Shown piece after piece: positions 61,449 through 64,000 of a DNA stretch of 64,000 bases. The notes under the pieces were generated by a model. It had not been told where the DNA came from, did no database searches, and worked only from the letters and a program-made list of their open reading frames with translations. Both the position numbers and the translations under genes were made by a program. Origin of the DNA: Trachythela sp. YZ-2020 (Eukaryota > Cnidaria > Anthozoa > Malacalcyonacea > Clavulariidae); assembly GCA_016169945.1 (NCBI GenBank), contig JADLSH010000387.1, forward strand, positions 558,001-622,000, read 5' to 3'. Positions within the stretch are counted from its first letter, which is position 1, and each line of letters opens with the position of its first letter.

Positions 61449-61613
61449 TGTAATGTTTAATTAATGTATTATAATGTATGCTATTGCATAATTAACTGAA
61501 CCCGCAAAGCATCGCTGGGTATAAGAAAGACTTTGTAAGTTTCATACGAAGAGTATGTACATAACCGTTGAGCTGTAATCAATAAAGCATTTTATATAAC
61601 AAGAAACCTCACA
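61449..61613 (+). repeat. 3' LTR
   Basis: 165 bp, identical to the 5' LTR as far as I can compare. It is preceded directly by the purine tract at 61436-61448. Confidence 0.95.
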
Positions 61614-61741
61614 TATACCTCTTGTAATCATTAAATACTGATTTGCATACAGCGCAGAAAAAACAAGATAGATCCAGACAATTTCGCATCGCTGAACATG
61701 ACGTGATCACGATAGTTACGACCAAATGGAAACCAGGCTTT
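61614..61741. mobile_element. Right part of the MITE split by the LTR element
   Basis: It starts with the TATAC duplication and ends with GTGATCACGATAGTTACGAC, CAAATGGAAACCAGGCTTT, the inverse of the left end at 56783-56830. The uninterrupted element would have been roughly 170 bp. Confidence 0.8.
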
Positions 61742-62712
61742 ACGGGCTGCAGAAATACAGGATCTACACTGACGAAGTTTTCAACATTTATTATCATAAA
61801 TATATTAATACATAAGCAGAACAGACACGGTAAGTACCTACCTAATATGAAGATGTTTTGTGATTGGTCTTCTGAGACAAAAGTGATCAGTGTTTATGAC
61901 TCGTTCTTTAGAAAAACGATTTCTATAGTTTATTGTCTTTCATTGTCATAACCAACCAATCACAAAGCCTGTGCATATAGAGGTACGTAACGAACAGAAC
62001 AGCCTAAGAGTATTTTTGAATACAGAAAAAAAAAGAGATGTCACTTGAACAATTGTTTCTGCTGCACATTTGATGGGGGGAACGCTACCGTCGTAGAGTA
62101 TGATTATTTGAAGGCAAACATTTTACTTAGGGAATGCACGATTACATTATGGATGTTCAGCTGAACTTTTAGCCCGGCAGGCTGTTGAAGTATTAATTAT
62201 AGTATATACAGTTTTGTAAAAAGTATAAGCTCTGACTGTACATGTTGTGAACGATGTATTCATGGTTTCTAGTGTTTCATGCATTTTTACGCATGTTTTT
62301 TATCTTTCCAAATTTTCATACATCAACATACATCAACATACTCCATCAAAATACTCCATATAATCAGCCCTTAATGGAGGGATTGTTTATAAAGTTTATT
62401 ATTGTTTTACAAAGTTAAGCCACAGTATTAGTCATTTTGAGACCATGGCCGCGTTGTTCTATTGCCTTTGAGGACTGGAGGTGAAATTTAATTCTTAATT
62501 GCTTCAAATATCTTTTTCGAGGTAGTGTTCCAGGTCGTTTTGAGTTCAATTATTTCTTAGTTAATACTGCAAGTAATTAATGTTTTAACGGTTATATTTC
62601 TTATCTCCGTTGACAGTGACAGATTATAAACAACCTATAGTAGAATGTGGACGATTTCTAGAAGCATATAACAGAAACTGTAGCGGGTTAATACTAGGTA
62701 GAGATATAGTTT
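61742..62712. other. Intergenic stretch between LTR element and SRPRA
   Basis: No gene is seen. It contains short repeats of CATACATCAA near 62325. The part next to 62712 should hold the SRPRA 3' UTR on the minus strand. Confidence 0.5.
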
Positions 62713-64000
62713 TTAAGCCTTTAGTAATGCGTGTACAACAGCTTTAGCATTCAAATTTCTTAGATCAGTATAGGTTTGACCAGTACCAACAAATACAATT
62801 GGCTGTCCTGTTGTGTATGTCATAGATATGGCGGCACCAACCTAAAAACAGGAAGATGGAAAACATTAGTTAACGAATCTAGGACAATGTGTTATCTTTG
62901 GTTTTATTACACCAAATAATCACCGTCATAAAATGACACCAACATTCACTCAACGCCAGTGCATTACGTGATTTTGCACCACTACACAATTTCATGGCTT
63001 AACTATCGCCAACGTACATGTAACAAAGCAATGTATGTAGCAGTTATGTATTCAAAGCGTTACATGCAAGTATGAAAACTGCATGTATGTACAGGAATTC
63101 ATTTAATTTACTTTATTCCTCAAACTTATTAACATGTTTCTTTCATACCTTCTACCAAATAAGCACTTTTAGAAAAACAACAAAACTCGTTCTATTTTTT
63201 GTTCATACTAATGGCGATTTGCGCACGCATTCTTACGTAACTGAAGGAATGGTATGGTACTGCCTGTATAATAAAGCGATCTAGAATTCTAGCGCTAGAA
63301 TGTTTAACGGCGATGTTCACATTCAATAGTATATTAATAAGCTCAAACAATTTCTCCTTTGCGGGCCATTTAACCCATCAAATGCCTGCAGAGGAGGCAA
63401 GCCTAGACAAAGGATTTGTTAAGAGGATTTGTATGTGCACTATCAAGTATCGAGTCTTTCAAGAATGAATGTTAATACTTAGAACATTTCTGGTCTTCGT
63501 ATTATGTTCATTTTCTACTTCTTTTTAATTGATAAATCAACCAACATACCTTGTCATCTATGGTATCAAACTTTGTAAGCAGGATACCATCAATCAATCG
63601 TGGATTTTCTTGAGAAGAAAAGTCCGCTAATGCTTGGTTAAACTTACTAAGCTGATCAACAGCTTCATTGCCAACCAAAGCTTCTCCGACGAACAAGATC
63701 AAATCTGGATCATTTATTCGGATAAGCTGAAAAGGAAAATAGAACTTTGGTTTCAGGAATCCAATCACAGAGAGTTCTAAAACTCAACTACATAATATAT
63801 TCAATATTTATGACATCTTGATAAAAAACATTTCAGTTACATGAATTGCTGTTGGAATTTTCTTGTCTACATTTTCAATACTTCGCCTTTCACCTCATCG
63901 CGACAAAGCGGGATCATGTAAACAAATCCTAAGAATATATAAGTATGCATGTATTGTATTAACAGTAGTACCTTCGATAATGACCTCATGAGTGGCTCGT
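62713..64000 (-). CDS. SRPRA: SRPRA, signal recognition particle receptor alpha, 3' exons
   Basis: The three last exons on the minus strand are 64000-63972 (continues outside the window), 63726-63550 and 62841-62713 (ends TAA). All junctions are GT-AG and in phase 0. They encode the end of the SRP-type GTPase (NG) domain: EPLMRSLSK, then [36 protein letters not shown] with the guanine-specificity motif TKFD, then [20 protein letters not shown] and [16 protein letters not shown]. The protein docks ribosome-SRP complexes at the ER membrane. The last 100 residues are highly conserved in the family and intact here. The upstream gene body is not in the window. Confidence 0.95.

Larger units (their letters stand above)
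56831..61613 (+). mobile_element. Gypsy-type LTR retrotransposon, complete structure, broken frames
   Basis: The element is 4783 bp, with 165-bp LTRs (TGTAATG...CTCACA) that I find identical base for base. It is flanked by a 5-bp duplication TATAC (56826-56830 and 61614-61618). A presumed primer site follows the 5' LTR (TGGCGACGAGGATAGG), and a polypurine tract, AGAAGGAAGGAGA, precedes the 3' LTR. The order gag, protease, RT, RNase H, integrase is that of Gypsy/Metaviridae. Identical LTRs point to recent insertion, yet gag and pol contain several frame changes. Confidence 0.95.

Overview
The window looks like nuclear DNA of an early-branching animal, most likely a cnidarian. It is AT-rich, its genes are split by GT-AG introns, and the host genes are metazoan types (CLPB, SRPRA, VMA21, a PRDM13-like factor). 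It also carries many DNA-transposon remnants, several non-LTR retroelement fragments, a Crypton-like recombinase gene and one young LTR element. The species cannot be fixed from the sequence alone.

Layout. 1-1600: 3' end of a non-LTR retrotransposon with an (ATCT)n tail. 4.1-9.5 kb: a large satellite of roughly 40-45 bp units with higher-order structure, inverted at its right end, followed by a 293-bp hAT-like MITE. 10.1-14.8 kb: a multi-exon gene with C2H2-like fingers and a Crypton-type tyrosine recombinase, broken by four frame changes. 16-21 kb: simple repeats, a gag-like coiled-coil ORF, five tRNA-like units, a SINE-like repeat split by a LINE fragment, and a 6-copy tandem array. 21.5-25 kb: a cluster of mariner-type elements sharing one terminal motif, partly inside a VMA21-like gene on the minus strand. 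25.6-26.2 kb: a fold-back element.

30.57-56.34 kb: an apparently complete CLPB gene of 17 exons on the plus strand (613 residues, no frame break), encoding the mitochondrial ankyrin-AAA+ disaggregase. Its introns hold two LINE remnants, two hAT elements with perfect 8-bp target duplications, an element with a 9-bp duplication that contains a tRNA-arm hairpin, and a TTAA-flanked 1.7-kb element. They also hold a complete PRDM13-like gene on the opposite strand (intron 9). 56.8-61.6 kb: an LTR retrotransposon with identical 165-bp LTRs and a 5-bp duplication, inserted into an older MITE. 62.7-64.0 kb: the last three exons of SRPRA on the minus strand, running off the window.

The host genes serve unrelated jobs: mitochondrial protein disaggregation, V-ATPase assembly, SRP-dependent targeting and transcriptional control. 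No shared pathway is implied. Most of the window is repeat-derived. The frame-clean CLPB exons are a useful control when judging whether breaks in other genes are decay or assembly error.
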